DNA of 64,000 bases from an uncultured Caulobacterales bacterium (GTDB taxonomy: Bacteria > Pseudomonadota > Alphaproteobacteria > Caulobacterales > Caulobacteraceae): positions 1 through 64,000 of the forward strand of contig CAIMFV010000027.1 of NCBI GenBank assembly GCA_903840435.1, in the 5' to 3' direction. The position numbers and the translations under genes were made by a program. A model generated the notes under the pieces. The model was not told the DNA's origin. It made no database searches and saw only the letters and a program-made list of their open reading frames with translations. Shown here one piece after another: positions 1-9,077 of this stretch (position 1 is the stretch's first letter; each line of letters begins with the position of its first letter).

Positions 1-485
1 CCTGCGTTTCTCTTTCCTATCCACAATGTCAAAGACCAAAGCTCCAGCTAGAAACCAGAACTTCTCAATCAAACCTACCCATATGAGTAAGCCCAAAAAT
101 CGGAGTGCGCCGTGTAGGCAACACACCAAAACATGTCAACCTGAAATCCGAAGATTATCAGGCCCTCCCTCCTCACCGTCGAAACGGCTTTGACCGCAAA
201 CTCCGCGCTGCCCAAATCCGAGATTGCCCGACGGGCAAAACCGATTTAGCGGCATGCGGTGTTTGCAAAACACAAAGCGAACAAGACCCTAAGGACGCGA
301 GGCGCGTCCAGAAAGACCCATGCCCGATTCGGTTGAGAGCGTGGAAGCTACAACTTTTCCCCAAAAAAGCAACCAATTTCTTGCTTGCCATTTCCGAGGT
401 CAGCGTCGCCGCTTCACGGAGGGCGTCTTCTAGCCATCCTCCCCAGGGGACGCAACAAAAATGTGCAGGGTCGGGAGCATTTTGA
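1..485. other. Left-edge region without a supported gene
   Basis: No gene can be supported here. The only open frame of any length (positions 105-485, plus strand) begins and ends without a recognisable domain. It has no clear ribosome-binding site, and its composition (many Arg, Ser and Gln residues, scattered Cys) is typical of a chance frame in GC-rich DNA. The first 100 bases are less GC-rich than the rest. The stretch probably holds the intergenic DNA downstream of the leftward CBS gene. Confidence 0.4.
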
Positions 486-914
486 TCACCCGGCGGCGAT
501 ATAGGCTTTCAGGTGCTGGGCTTCGGCTTCTGCGCTGGCGATCTTGGCCTTGACCAAGTCGCCTATCGACAAGATCCCGACCAGTCGGTCGCCGGACATG
601 ACCGGCAAATGGCGAATCCGACGATCGGTCATCCGCGCCAGCAACTGGTCCACAGTCTCTTGTGGCGTGGCGAAGACAACGTCCTTGCTCATGAACTGAC
701 TAACCGGCGCCGTCATGCAACTCGCGCCGGTTTGGGCAACCAAGCGGACAATGTCGCGCTCGGAGAGAATTCCGACCACGCGCTCCTGGTCGGTCACCAC
801 CATAGCGCCTACCCGGCGGGCGTGGAGCATGGCGGCGGCGCCTTGCAAGGTTTCATGAGGAGATGCCGTAAAGACCGCATCACCCTTTGACTTTAGCAGT
901 TCGGAAATTTTCAT
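486..914 (-). CDS. CBS-domain protein
   Basis: About 142 residues consisting almost entirely of a tandem CBS pair (Bateman module): one CBS repeat near residues 8-65 and a second near 75-130. The second contains the typical VGILSIGDLV ending. Such stand-alone pairs usually bind adenine nucleotides and act as energy-state sensors; the partner is not visible here. The open frame extends upstream to a TTG, but the ATG chosen (MKISELL) directly follows a GGGAGGTCAAG ribosome-binding site and is where homology to small CBS proteins normally begins. It stands alone, downstream of the rhomboid gene on the same strand. Confidence 0.88.
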   Translation of the reverse strand: MKISELLKSKGDAVFTASPHETLQGAAAMLHARRVGAMVVTDQERVVGILSERDIVRLVAQTGASCMTAPVSQFMSKDVVFATPQETVDQLLARMTDRRIRHLPVMSGDRLVGILSIGDLVKAKIASAEAEAQHLKAYIAAG

Positions 915-1077
915 CTTGACCTCCCACGGACTCTGGCGGCTCCAGAGATGATTTCTTGGGAGAAGGCTCTCGCAAAACTCTAAGCCGCGCAACCATTTCA
1001 GAGCCTAGCGCCCAGGACTTCACGCGAATGGGAAGTCAGATGCGTCTGACCTGCGGCGATACCGGCACAGTTGCCCC

Positions 1078-1800
1078 TCACGCCTCGGTTTGCACTGCAA
1101 TGCCAAGCCGGCGCGAAACCGGCGCGATTAGAAAAAGCCCGGCTGCATAGCCCGCCAGATGGGCTTGCCACGCAATCGATCCCCCTTGGCCCAGCGGCGC
1201 GATTCCCGCCACGCCGATCACGAGGTTCCCGACAAGCCAGGCGGCGGCCATGCCAACGACGGTTGGGCTGCTAAACCTTGCCAGCGCCCCCCTTGGGCGC
1301 CCGCCCATCAGCCGAGACGCAGCCCCCATCAAGCCGGAGACACCGCCCGACGCGCCGACGAGGGAGAAGCCGTCAGCATGCGGGGCGAGCGCAAAGCCCA
1401 GATTACCCACCACACCCGTGACAATAAAAAAGGCGAAAAACGCCAAACCGCCCTTGGCGTCGAGGCCAAAGCGTCGCGACACAGGCGCACCGAAGGCCAG
1501 CGCGAAGCCCGAATTGAAGAGAACATGGGCCCACCCGCCGTGGAGAAAGAGGGATGTCAAAAGCCCGAACCAATTTGCCGGCCCAAGCGACAAAACCACG
1601 GGCATGAAGCCGAAGTCCTCAATGGCTGCGTCATTTAAATGAAGGCCCATTAAGAGGCCAAACACGCCGATGAGCAGACCCGCGAGCAAGAGCGGTGGCC
1701 ACGGCGCCGTCAGGATCGGTTCAGACGCTCGCGACACGGGATATGGCTGGCCGCTCCCCTCGCCCATTTCTGGCTCATCTTCCTGCGTCATCAGATACAT
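1078..1800 (-). CDS. Rhomboid family intramembrane serine protease
   Basis: A 240-residue polytopic membrane protein with about six hydrophobic segments between residues 35 and 230. The rhomboid signature is visible: HGGWAHVLFN (residues 87-96, the conserved His/Asn segment), the nucleophile in GASGG (Ser151) and the catalytic His214 in WQAHLAGY near the C-terminus. Rhomboids cut transmembrane substrates within the bilayer; the substrate cannot be inferred. The N-terminal 25 residues are hydrophilic and probably cytoplasmic. Two in-frame ATGs lie three codons apart at the start, so the exact start is uncertain. The gene diverges from the hfaA gene. Confidence 0.92.
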   Translation of the reverse strand: MYLMTQEDEPEMGEGSGQPYPVSRASEPILTAPWPPLLLAGLLIGVFGLLMGLHLNDAAIEDFGFMPVVLSLGPANWFGLLTSLFLHGGWAHVLFNSGFALAFGAPVSRRFGLDAKGGLAFFAFFIVTGVVGNLGFALAPHADGFSLVGASGGVSGLMGAASRLMGGRPRGALARFSSPTVVGMAAAWLVGNLVIGVAGIAPLGQGGSIAWQAHLAGYAAGLFLIAPVSRRLGIAVQTEA

Positions 1801-1965
1801 CTCAAGCGTGGAGCGAGCCCGTGCGTCGTGCGCGTCGCAGACTGGCCGCCAAAGCTCGGTCCGATCTGCTTACAGCTTCGTTAACCCTGAAGTGGTTTCA
1901 ATGCAGGCCTTGCGCAAGCCATGACATGGGGCTTTGGCCAAGTTCAACCTGAGTAGAGATTTGTC

Positions 1966-2448
1966 GTGAGCGTTTCACATTCCCACCGCCGACCTCAGGC
2001 GCTAGGCAAGATTGGGTGGCCTGTGATCGCGGTTGGGCTGGTTTGGACGGTGTCGAGCCCCTGTGGCGCCCAGACCATGAATGCCTCGCCGTCAGCCTAT
2101 GCGACCGGTTACGGCGCCTCGCTCTCGGCGCTATCGGGAGCCGTGAACACCTCTTTGAAGGATTCAAACGGCAACCTCATCATTCTTGACGGCGTCATCA
2201 AATCTGGCAACGGCGCGAAGCTGTTAGGCCTTGATGCGCAAACAGGCGTTCAAAGCCAAGGGTCTGGTGTGGGCGTTTCGGGCACGTCCGGCGCGTCTGC
2301 CTCTGCCCTCGCCATTGGCAACAATGTCACGGTCACAACGACTGGCAGCAACAATACGGTCATTGTCAACGCCGTCCAAACCAATACAGGCCCGGTCCAG
2401 GCAACCATTGTTCTGAACGGCCAACTCAACCTCAGCACTGGCGGATAA
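1966..2448 (+). CDS. hfaA: Holdfast anchor protein HfaA-like (locus 1)
   Basis: A 160-residue exported protein starting at GTG, with a hydrophobic signal segment near residues 17-35 ending in a GAQ-type cleavage site. The C-terminal half carries one copy of the repeat that also builds the large adhesin of the second hfa locus: an AIGN tetrad, then V-rich alternating residues, a G..N pair, and QTNTGP. This recalls curlin-type repeats. In Caulobacter, HfaA is a small surface protein exported through HfaB that helps anchor the adhesive holdfast to the cell pole. Only 3 nt separate it from hfaB, and hfaD follows, which is the canonical gene order. Identification rests mainly on that context plus the repeat. 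Confidence 0.8.
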   Translation: MSVSHSHRRPQALGKIGWPVIAVGLVWTVSSPCGAQTMNASPSAYATGYGASLSALSGAVNTSLKDSNGNLIILDGVIKSGNGAKLLGLDAQTGVQSQGSGVGVSGTSGASASALAIGNNVTVTTTGSNNTVIVNAVQTNTGPVQATIVLNGQLNLSTGG

Positions 2449-2451
2449 AAG

Positions 2452-3447
2452 ATGGCGCGTGCAACATCCGCCCTCTTGATTTCCGCCATTGGGGCTTTGG
2501 CCCTGTCGGGGTGCGCCACGCCGATCGCCAGTCGCCAAGGCGCCTATGCGCGCCCAATTGGTGATGCCCCAGTGATTTCGAACGATACGCCCTATTCCAA
2601 GGCGCTGATTTGTTTGGCCTCCTATGCGCGCATGTATCATGTCAAAGCGCCAAGACTGGCGGTTGGGCGCATTGCTGACTATACGGGCAAGGCCGAAGAC
2701 AATGGTGGTCGCCTGATCACCCAAGGCGCGTCCCTCATGGCCATTTCTGCACTGGCCAAGGCAGGCGTCCCGCTTGTGGAGCGTTATGATACAAGCGTCT
2801 CGGAGCTTGAGCTCAAATACGCCAATAATAAGCTGATCGCCGACGCCCCGCCGCCGGCCCCGGGCGCCGGTGCGCCCTATCGCAAGATCCTCTCAGGCCA
2901 AATTCCCGGTTCAGACTTTTACGTGGTCGGGGGGATCACCGAACTCAATTATAATATCCGCTCAACTGGCCTTGATGTGGCAGGCGGAAAACAGGTCGCG
3001 ACCAAGGGCACAGGCCAAATTACCGGCTCGCTCTATGTAATGAACGTCGCGGTTGACCTTCGACTGGTCGAGACCAAGACCCAAGAAGTGGTCGATGTCG
3101 TCTCCTATCAAAAGCAAATCATCGGTCGCCAGGTCGGATTGGGTCTATTCAAATTCTTTGGGTCTAACGTCATCGACGCCTCAGCCGGAGAAGGCGCATT
3201 AGAACCGATGCAGCTCGCCGTCCGCTCATTGATCGAGCGCGGTATGGTGGAAATGGTGGCAAATTTGTACGGCGCGCCTGGGCCCCGTTCTTGCATGGCG
3301 GAGGATCCCTTGGGCACCACAGGGCCCACCGGGGGGTATGTGCCCGCTTACAACAATCTGGACCAGAACAATGGCCAAACGAGATCCGATCCTTCACGCT
3401 GGGATAGCGCTCGCGATCCTGGCCTCAATCCCCACACCCGGTACTAG
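2452..3447 (+). CDS. hfaB: HfaB, CsgG-family outer-membrane lipoprotein (locus 1)
   Basis: A 331-residue lipoprotein: the signal sequence ends in the lipobox LSGC, giving lipidated Cys21. The body matches the CsgG/HfaB family, with a conserved DTPYSKAL segment, LAVGRIADYTG, QGASLMA, LVERYD, YVVGGITELN and SYQKQIIGRQVG. CsgG relatives form outer-membrane pores for amyloid-like subunits; in Caulobacter HfaB is needed for surface delivery of HfaA and HfaD. It is clearly paralogous to the gene at 45773-46678 along its whole length. It differs by a roughly 40-residue hydrophilic C-terminal extension rich in Asn, Asp and Pro, which coincides with the part overlapping hfaD. Confidence 0.93.
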   Translation: MARATSALLISAIGALALSGCATPIASRQGAYARPIGDAPVISNDTPYSKALICLASYARMYHVKAPRLAVGRIADYTGKAEDNGGRLITQGASLMAISALAKAGVPLVERYDTSVSELELKYANNKLIADAPPPAPGAGAPYRKILSGQIPGSDFYVVGGITELNYNIRSTGLDVAGGKQVATKGTGQITGSLYVMNVAVDLRLVETKTQEVVDVVSYQKQIIGRQVGLGLFKFFGSNVIDASAGEGALEPMQLAVRSLIERGMVEMVANLYGAPGPRSCMAEDPLGTTGPTGGYVPAYNNLDQNNGQTRSDPSRWDSARDPGLNPHTRY

Positions 3448-4570
3448 CCAAGAGGTCAGCGCCCAGGTGCAATTGGGCGACGTCTTTTCCGAGCAAAGCC
3501 TGAACGTCAAGACCTCATCAAGCCGGGTCGAGGTCGACAGCCAAGCGTCTGGAACGGAAACCAAGCTCGTGGAAGCGCCAAAAACGGCGACCTCAGCGAG
3601 CCAAACCGATGCAGGAAATATTTCCGCCCTGACTTCGGTTGCGGTGACGCAGGGCGCTCCAGAGGGATTGTCGACCTCAGCCACGGCGCAAAGCAATGGC
3701 TTAACCGCCGAAATCGCGCCAAGCCCGGCCAAGACCGATATCCGCCAAACCGTGACGGCGTCGGGCGCGGCGAATGCGGATCTTTATGTCGGGACCAGCG
3801 GTGGCCCCACGCGCGACCTGGCAGCCTCTGCGACAGCGACCGGCAACACCCAAACGCTCTCGGGAAGTCCGGCGAGCGCGACCCTGACGCAAAGTAATTC
3901 TGGCGCAACCCACGCCTATCTTCAGGCCAACCTGTGCTGTGTCGCGGGCGCCGCCACCTATAGCGCAAAGGCTGCCGCCAACGAGATCACGCTGGACGGA
4001 AGCGGCATCGGCGGCTCGACCGTGATCAGCCAATCGCGCGACACAGCCCCAACGGACGCCACGGTCACAGGCGGCCAACAATCGGGCTCCACGATAGAGT
4101 TGCAGTCGTCCGCCGACGGCAATTCCGCCACCCTGACACCGTCAAGTGGCCCGGCGCCAACCCAGCTCAACCAGTCCAACAGCGCGAACGCCACGGCGCT
4201 GGCCGACTTCAGCGCCGGGGGCTCTGACTCCCAGTCAAACTTGTCGGCCGATTCCTCCGGCAACACCGCCACGCTCTCGACCTATAGTCCGGCGAGCACC
4301 AGCGACCTCTCTCAGTCCAATTCCGGAACGGTGAGCGCCGACGTCAAGTTCACCAATCCAACCGGAGGGGTCGGCAGCGGCGCGTCAATGGCAACAGGCG
4401 ATAGCGCAAGCGTACAAACCTGTGTTGGGTGCAACACATCGCTCAGCCTCTCCATGACCCAGAGTAATACGGGCGCAGTCCGCGCGAGTTCGGGTGCGAG
4501 CGGTGCGCTTGGGCAAACCTCCATCACCGCCCAGGCGACCGGCAACAGCTTGAGTGTTGTCACGCGCTAA
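3371..4570 (+). CDS. hfaD: Holdfast anchor adhesin HfaD-like (locus 1)
   Basis: A secreted, Ser/Thr/Ala/Gly-rich repeat protein of about 399 residues. An open frame begins at 3338, but the ATG at 3371 gives a clean signal peptide (charged start, then a hydrophobic run ending near TPGTSQE). Either way the gene overlaps the 3' end of hfaB, by 77 nt with the chosen start. Degenerate repeats of about 60-70 residues alternate a GN.ATL-type motif with QSNSG or QSNTG; two Cys pairs are also present. In Caulobacter, HfaD is the large anchor protein exported via HfaB. The assignment rests on position after hfaA-hfaB, signal peptide and repeat style, not on a diagnostic domain. Confidence 0.75.
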   Translation: MAKRDPILHAGIALAILASIPTPGTSQEVSAQVQLGDVFSEQSLNVKTSSSRVEVDSQASGTETKLVEAPKTATSASQTDAGNISALTSVAVTQGAPEGLSTSATAQSNGLTAEIAPSPAKTDIRQTVTASGAANADLYVGTSGGPTRDLAASATATGNTQTLSGSPASATLTQSNSGATHAYLQANLCCVAGAATYSAKAAANEITLDGSGIGGSTVISQSRDTAPTDATVTGGQQSGSTIELQSSADGNSATLTPSSGPAPTQLNQSNSANATALADFSAGGSDSQSNLSADSSGNTATLSTYSPASTSDLSQSNSGTVSADVKFTNPTGGVGSGASMATGDSASVQTCVGCNTSLSLSMTQSNTGAVRASSGASGALGQTSITAQATGNSLSVVTR

Positions 4571-4661
4571 ATCTGCGGGCTGACAAATTTCGCCTCGTTT
4601 TGATCTTGATCGGGCGCTATCGGTCGTCTCGCGCACATCGTCTGCACAGCAAGGATGCTTT

Positions 4662-7487
4662 ATGAGATCGACGCCTCTGGCCCGGGCCACCCTCGCCGCC
4701 CTTGCTGGCCTTTGTCTCTTCGCGCCAAGTCAGGGTTTGGCCGCGCAGCCCACGGCCATCGCAGCTGCCGAGGCGCTCCGACCCGACCCGCGCCTCGTCC
4801 AAGGCGTCCTGCCAAACGGCATGCACTATCTTTTGATGAAAAACGCCACGCCAAAGGGTCAAGCCTCGCTGCGGCTGCGGATTGGCGCGGGCTCGCTGCA
4901 AGAAGCCGATGACCAACAGGGCCTTGCCCATGTCCTGGAACATATGGCGTTCAAGGGATCAACCCATGTTCCCAATGGCGAGATGATCAAACTCTTGGAG
5001 CGTCAAGGGCTAGCCTTTGGACCCGACACCAATGCTTTCACCGCCTGGACCCAGACCGTCTATATGCTCGACGTGCCCGAGACCTCGGGCGCCGGTGTCG
5101 ACACCGCCCTGATGCTGCTGCGCGAGACGGCTGGCGAGCTCACCCTCGCGCCCGAAGCGCTTGAACCCGAACGGGGCGTCGTCTTATCGGAGGAGCGGCT
5201 ACGCGACACGCCGGAATATCGCGCCTCAATCGGCAAGTTGAAGCTGCAATTGGCAGGCCGCTTGGCGGCAGAACGTTTGCCCATCGGCAAGGTAGAGGTG
5301 ATTCGTAACGCGCCCGCCTCCCGCCTCGCCGCCTATTACCACGACAATTACCGTCCAGAGACGGCCGCCCTGATCGCCGTCGGCGACTTCGATCTCAAGG
5401 CCATGGAGGCCAAGATCAAGGACCTGTTCTCAAACTGGACCGACGCCGCGCCCGCCAAACCGGCGCCCGATCTCGGCGTCGTGGCGCCCTCCGGCCTGAA
5501 AACCCAACTGGCGATCATTCCAGGCGCCTCGACCCGGATTGAGATCAGTTGGCTGCGCCCTTTCGACGCGTCACCGGATTCGGTCGCGCGCCGTCGGCGT
5601 GAAACTGTGGAGCAGTTGGCGCTTGCCGTCCTTAATCGCCGGTTCGAGCGCTTGGCCCAATCGCCGACACCGCCTTTCCTCGCGGCCGAATCGGGCGCCT
5701 CGTCGCTATTTCGCTCAGCCCAGATCACCGCTTTGACCGCCGTTTCCGCGCCGGACCATTGGCGCGCTGCACTCTCGACCTTGGAACAGGAAGGGCGCCG
5801 CTTGGCGCAATTTGGCGTGACCGCCGACGAGCTCAGCCGCGAAGAGGTCAATCAGCGGACCCAGCTCGTCAACGCGGTTGCGGGCGAGGCCACAAGGCCG
5901 ACGCCGGAACTCGCCAGCCAGTTAGTCGAGGCACAAGACGACCAAAGCGTTTTCACCTCGCCTGCCGACGACCTTGCCCTGTTCGACGCCACCGTGGCCC
6001 ACCTGACGCCCGACGAGGTCACCGCCGCCGCCCGCCAGCTGTTGAGCGGCTCTGGCCCCTTTATGCAGATCAGTACGCCCGAAGCGATTGAGGGGGGTGA
6101 AACCAAGGTGGCCGAGGTGTTCAAGGCCTCGCTCACCACCGCCGTGACCGGACCCATTCAGCAGGCCCAAAAGGTTTGGCCCTATTCAGACTTCGGCGCT
6201 CCCGGCGCCGTGGTGTCGCGTACCGAGATCGCCGATCTTGGCCTGACGCGCGTCGTCTTTGCCAATGGCGTCAAGCTCCTGGTAAAAAAGACCAATTTCC
6301 AAGCCGACCAGGTCTTGGTTCAGGTGCGGTTTCCCGGCGGGCGCGCCGCCCTAAAGCCAGACACCGCTCCAGCGACTTGGGCGACCAGCGCCTTCGCGCT
6401 TGGCGGACTCACCAAGCTGAGCTTCGATGACCTACAACAGGTGTTGAACGGTCGCACCTATGCCATGCAAGCTGATTTTGGCGACGAGGCCTTGCTGCTG
6501 CGCGGCCAGACCAAGCCCGCCGACCTCGCTGTGCAAATGCAGGTGCTGGCCGCCTATGCCAAGGACCCCGCCTATCGGCCTGACGCCTTTGAGCGCTTAC
6601 GCGTTGCGATGGCGACGGCGCTGCGCCAGATGGATGCAACGGCCATGGGCGTCTTTTCGCGCGACGGCCATAGTCTGATTGCCAATGGCGACCTAAGATT
6701 CGCCTATCCTGACGTGGACGCTTTGAAGCGAGCGACGCCGGAAGATTTGAAGCGCGTTTTGCAACAGGATCTCCGCGCTGGTCCGGCAGAGGTCGTGATC
6801 GTCGGCGATGTCGCGGTCGAAAATGCGATCAAAGCTGTCGCTGATACCTTTGGCGCGGGCAGTTTCACGCTGCAAGCTACACAAAGCGCGCCGTTCACGC
6901 CTGTCGCCTTCCACCCGCCTGGCGAAACGGACGAGGTCCACCATGGGCGGCCAGATCAGGCGGCGGTGCTGGTCGGTTGGCCGATTTGCGATTTCCGCAC
7001 CAACCCGCAGGCCGCTCGCGCCGCGATCATTCTGGGGGAGGTGATGAAAAACCGGGTGATTGACGAGGTGCGGATCAGCCAAGGGGCCACCTATTCGCCC
7101 ATGGGCCGGGCCGAGCCGTCAGAGACCTTTAAAGGTTTCGGCTCGCTGATCACCATGATCGAGACGACGCCAGACAAGGTCGCCCCGTTCCGCCAGACCG
7201 TCGGCGCTATCGCAGACGCCTTGACTAAAGCCCCGCCAACGGCAGACGAACTGTTGCGCGCCGTCAAACCGCATCAAGAACAGATTTTGAAGGCCCAACA
7301 GACCAACGGCTATTGGCTCGCCCGGCTTGATGGCGCGTCGGATGACGCGGGCCGACTGGACCTGATCCGAACCTCGGTTTCGGGTTATGGCGCGGTCACA
7401 CCCGCAGACATCCAAGCCGCCGCGAAGGCCTATTTGGTTCCGGAAAAGGCCTGGACCCTGATCATCAAGCCGCCAGTTGGGCCCTAA
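4662..7487 (+). CDS. Periplasmic M16-family zinc metalloprotease
   Basis: A 941-residue exported protease of the pitrilysin/insulinase (M16) family. After a signal peptide (about 1-28) comes the N-terminal catalytic half with the inverted zinc motif HVLEH (His90, Glu93, His94) and the downstream Glu in the RGVVLSEE segment. A second M16-like half follows from about residue 530, so it is a full-length two-domain form. Such proteins degrade peptides in the periplasm. The ATG is preceded by an AAGGA ribosome-binding site. It lies about 90 nt after hfaD on the same strand with no convincing terminator between, so read-through from the hfa operon is possible. Confidence 0.93.
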   Translation: MRSTPLARATLAALAGLCLFAPSQGLAAQPTAIAAAEALRPDPRLVQGVLPNGMHYLLMKNATPKGQASLRLRIGAGSLQEADDQQGLAHVLEHMAFKGSTHVPNGEMIKLLERQGLAFGPDTNAFTAWTQTVYMLDVPETSGAGVDTALMLLRETAGELTLAPEALEPERGVVLSEERLRDTPEYRASIGKLKLQLAGRLAAERLPIGKVEVIRNAPASRLAAYYHDNYRPETAALIAVGDFDLKAMEAKIKDLFSNWTDAAPAKPAPDLGVVAPSGLKTQLAIIPGASTRIEISWLRPFDASPDSVARRRRETVEQLALAVLNRRFERLAQSPTPPFLAAESGASSLFRSAQITALTAVSAPDHWRAALSTLEQEGRRLAQFGVTADELSREEVNQRTQLVNAVAGEATRPTPELASQLVEAQDDQSVFTSPADDLALFDATVAHLTPDEVTAAARQLLSGSGPFMQISTPEAIEGGETKVAEVFKASLTTAVTGPIQQAQKVWPYSDFGAPGAVVSRTEIADLGLTRVVFANGVKLLVKKTNFQADQVLVQVRFPGGRAALKPDTAPATWATSAFALGGLTKLSFDDLQQVLNGRTYAMQADFGDEALLLRGQTKPADLAVQMQVLAAYAKDPAYRPDAFERLRVAMATALRQMDATAMGVFSRDGHSLIANGDLRFAYPDVDALKRATPEDLKRVLQQDLRAGPAEVVIVGDVAVENAIKAVADTFGAGSFTLQATQSAPFTPVAFHPPGETDEVHHGRPDQAAVLVGWPICDFRTNPQAARAAIILGEVMKNRVIDEVRISQGATYSPMGRAEPSETFKGFGSLITMIETTPDKVAPFRQTVGAIADALTKAPPTADELLRAVKPHQEQILKAQQTNGYWLARLDGASDDAGRLDLIRTSVSGYGAVTPADIQAAAKAYLVPEKAWTLIIKPPVGP

Positions 7488-7503
7488 GCTGGAAGCGCAC
7501 CGG

Positions 7504-7893
7504 CTATCTGCCGAAATAGACCTGTCTCAGCGTCTTGTTGGTATAGACGCAGACGTGAAACGCCGCGAACAAAATGGCGGCGAGGCCGAAAATCGCCTGT
7601 AGGGGCCAGCCGAGTGTGGCGCTGAAGGGTTCAAGCGCCAGATAGGTCGAGGCTCCGAAGATGATCGGATAAAGCGTTGTGCCATAATAGAGCGCATAAT
7701 GGGGAATATTATTCACAAGCCTGCGCCTTAGGGCTGAGTTCCTATCAATTCTCGCCGATTGCCAGACAGTTTTCTTTGGCGGAAATGCCGATGTCACCGT
7801 AACCATGACGATCATGATGACAGTTGTGACGACGAAGTCTCCGATGATCTTCTGCATAACGACGTCAAACACAACCCTGCCCTTTCGGCACAT
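7504..7893 (-). CDS. Small membrane protein of unknown function
   Basis: Up to 129 residues. No family was recognised. Two or three hydrophobic stretches are visible: one near residues 15-37, and two in the C-terminal half (about 70-85 and 98-118), separated by a charged loop rich in Arg and Lys. The start is uncertain: ATG at 7893 gives the longest form, an in-frame ATG at 7857 a shorter one. The gene converges with the M16 protease, 16 nt away, and diverges from the PAS protein. Confidence 0.55.
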   Translation of the reverse strand: MCRKGRVVFDVVMQKIIGDFVVTTVIMIVMVTVTSAFPPKKTVWQSARIDRNSALRRRLVNNIPHYALYYGTTLYPIIFGASTYLALEPFSATLGWPLQAIFGLAAILFAAFHVCVYTNKTLRQVYFGR

Positions 7894-8071
7894 CGCTCAT
7901 TCACTGGCTTGAGCCCATTTTGTCTAATAGGTGGCAAATGTAAAGCCGGTGGCTTTCCAGCCAGGGCCTGAGCCAAGTTGGAACAATGAGGCGCTCAACT
8001 GTGCGGCGCCGATCTTGCTTCTTGGGGTTTCGACGCAATTTGGCCGTCGCAAGCTGCTACAGGTCGATCCC

Positions 8072-8623
8072 ATGTTTCACGCGCATATTGGCAAGCTGAT
8101 CCGTATTTGGCGCGACGAAAAAGGCATGCAAACCGCCCCGACGCGCGGCAGCCTCAGCCCCGTTGCCTTTGGTGCCTTGATGTCGCAACTCTTTATGTTG
8201 GGCGCCGAAACCAAGGGCGACGCGCGCTTTCGCGTGGCCGGGGCCCTGGCCAATGATCTGCACGGCGAAAACCTGACCGGCCGCAGTTTTATCAGCCTGT
8301 TCCGCCCCTATGACCGCCCGCGCATCCTGGCCGCCATGCAAGAGGCCCGTGCCCGCTGCGCTCCCTTGGTGATTAAGGCGAGCGGCGTCGCCGCCTCGGG
8401 TGAGAGCATCGGCCTGGAAATCGGCCTCGTTCCCATTCTTGGCGACGCCGGCGTGGTTGAACGCTTGATGGGCCTCTATCAGCCGGTCTCGGCCACAGCC
8501 CGGCTCTCCGGCGAAACCTTGAGCGAACTGCACTTGCGCGAAATCGTCATTGTTGAAGATGTGGCGCGCGCGCCCCGCCCCATGCTGCGGCTTGTGGTGG
8601 ACAATACCCGCCAAGTTGCCTGA
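8072..8623 (+). CDS. PAS_5-domain protein
   Basis: About 183 residues from the chosen ATG. The protein consists of an alphaproteobacterial PAS_5-type domain: a short helix (IGKLIRIWRDEKG), then an SLSPVAF segment, LMSQLFMLG, the FRVAG strand and a GRSFISLF motif. No output domain follows, so it is a single-domain sensor or regulator whose partner is unknown. The open frame runs back to a GTG at 7931, but the extra 47 residues do not resemble the family and the domain begins right after the chosen ATG. It is not obviously in an operon with its neighbours. Confidence 0.75.
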   Translation: MFHAHIGKLIRIWRDEKGMQTAPTRGSLSPVAFGALMSQLFMLGAETKGDARFRVAGALANDLHGENLTGRSFISLFRPYDRPRILAAMQEARARCAPLVIKASGVAASGESIGLEIGLVPILGDAGVVERLMGLYQPVSATARLSGETLSELHLREIVIVEDVARAPRPMLRLVVDNTRQVA

Positions 8624-8641
8624 GCCCGCTGCCGGTTCAAC

Positions 8642-8953
8642 CTAGAGCTTGCGGACAAATTCGGCGCGCAGGACGAGCCCCTTGATCGCCGCGTGTCGGC
8701 AGTCGATTTCCTGGGAGTCGCCGGTCAGGCGTATCGACTTGATCACGGTTCCGCGCTTTAGCACCTGGTTTGCGCCCTTGACCTTTAAGTCCTTGACCAA
8801 GGCCACGCTGTCACCATCGGCCAAAAGGTTGCCGACCGCATCACGAACCTCGGGTTGATGCGATGCAGCTAAGGTTGCAGCCGCGGTTGTCGGATCAATC
8901 CACTCTCCCGTGGCTTCATCATAAACAAAGTCAGTTGCCTCAGTGTCGGTCAT
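8642..8953 (-). CDS. PhnA/YjdM-family protein lacking the zinc ribbon
   Basis: A 103-residue protein whose last 70 residues match the C-terminal domain of PhnA/YjdM (old name alkylphosphonate utilisation operon protein): VRDAVGNLLADGDSV, a KDLKVKG segment, VLKRGTVIKSIRL and KGLVLRAEFV. Full-length PhnA carries an N-terminal four-Cys zinc ribbon; here that part is replaced by about 30 acidic residues (YDEATGEWID) with no cysteines. The real function of the family is uncertain and the link to phosphonates is historical. The ATG follows an AAGGACG ribosome-binding site. Confidence 0.85.
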   Translation of the reverse strand: MTDTEATDFVYDEATGEWIDPTTAAATLAASHQPEVRDAVGNLLADGDSVALVKDLKVKGANQVLKRGTVIKSIRLTGDSQEIDCRHAAIKGLVLRAEFVRKL

Positions 8954-9077
8954 ATCGTCCTTGTCGTGCGGCGAAGGCGGCTTGGGTATATCGGATACTC
9001 CAAATGCTCCGGAAACTCTAGCGCGTCACTGACGCGGCGGGAATTGATTGAATTTCCTTTCCGCTCAATCCTGGGCA

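Noticed and set aside
105-485. 126-codon open frame at the left edge
   Set aside because: No family resemblance, no ribosome-binding site and an amino-acid make-up typical of chance frames in GC-rich DNA.
1801-1965. CtrA-type site (TTAA-N7-TTAA) upstream of hfaA
   Set aside because: Only single TTAAC half-sites were seen at wrong spacing here and upstream of the second hfa locus; not enough to claim a site.
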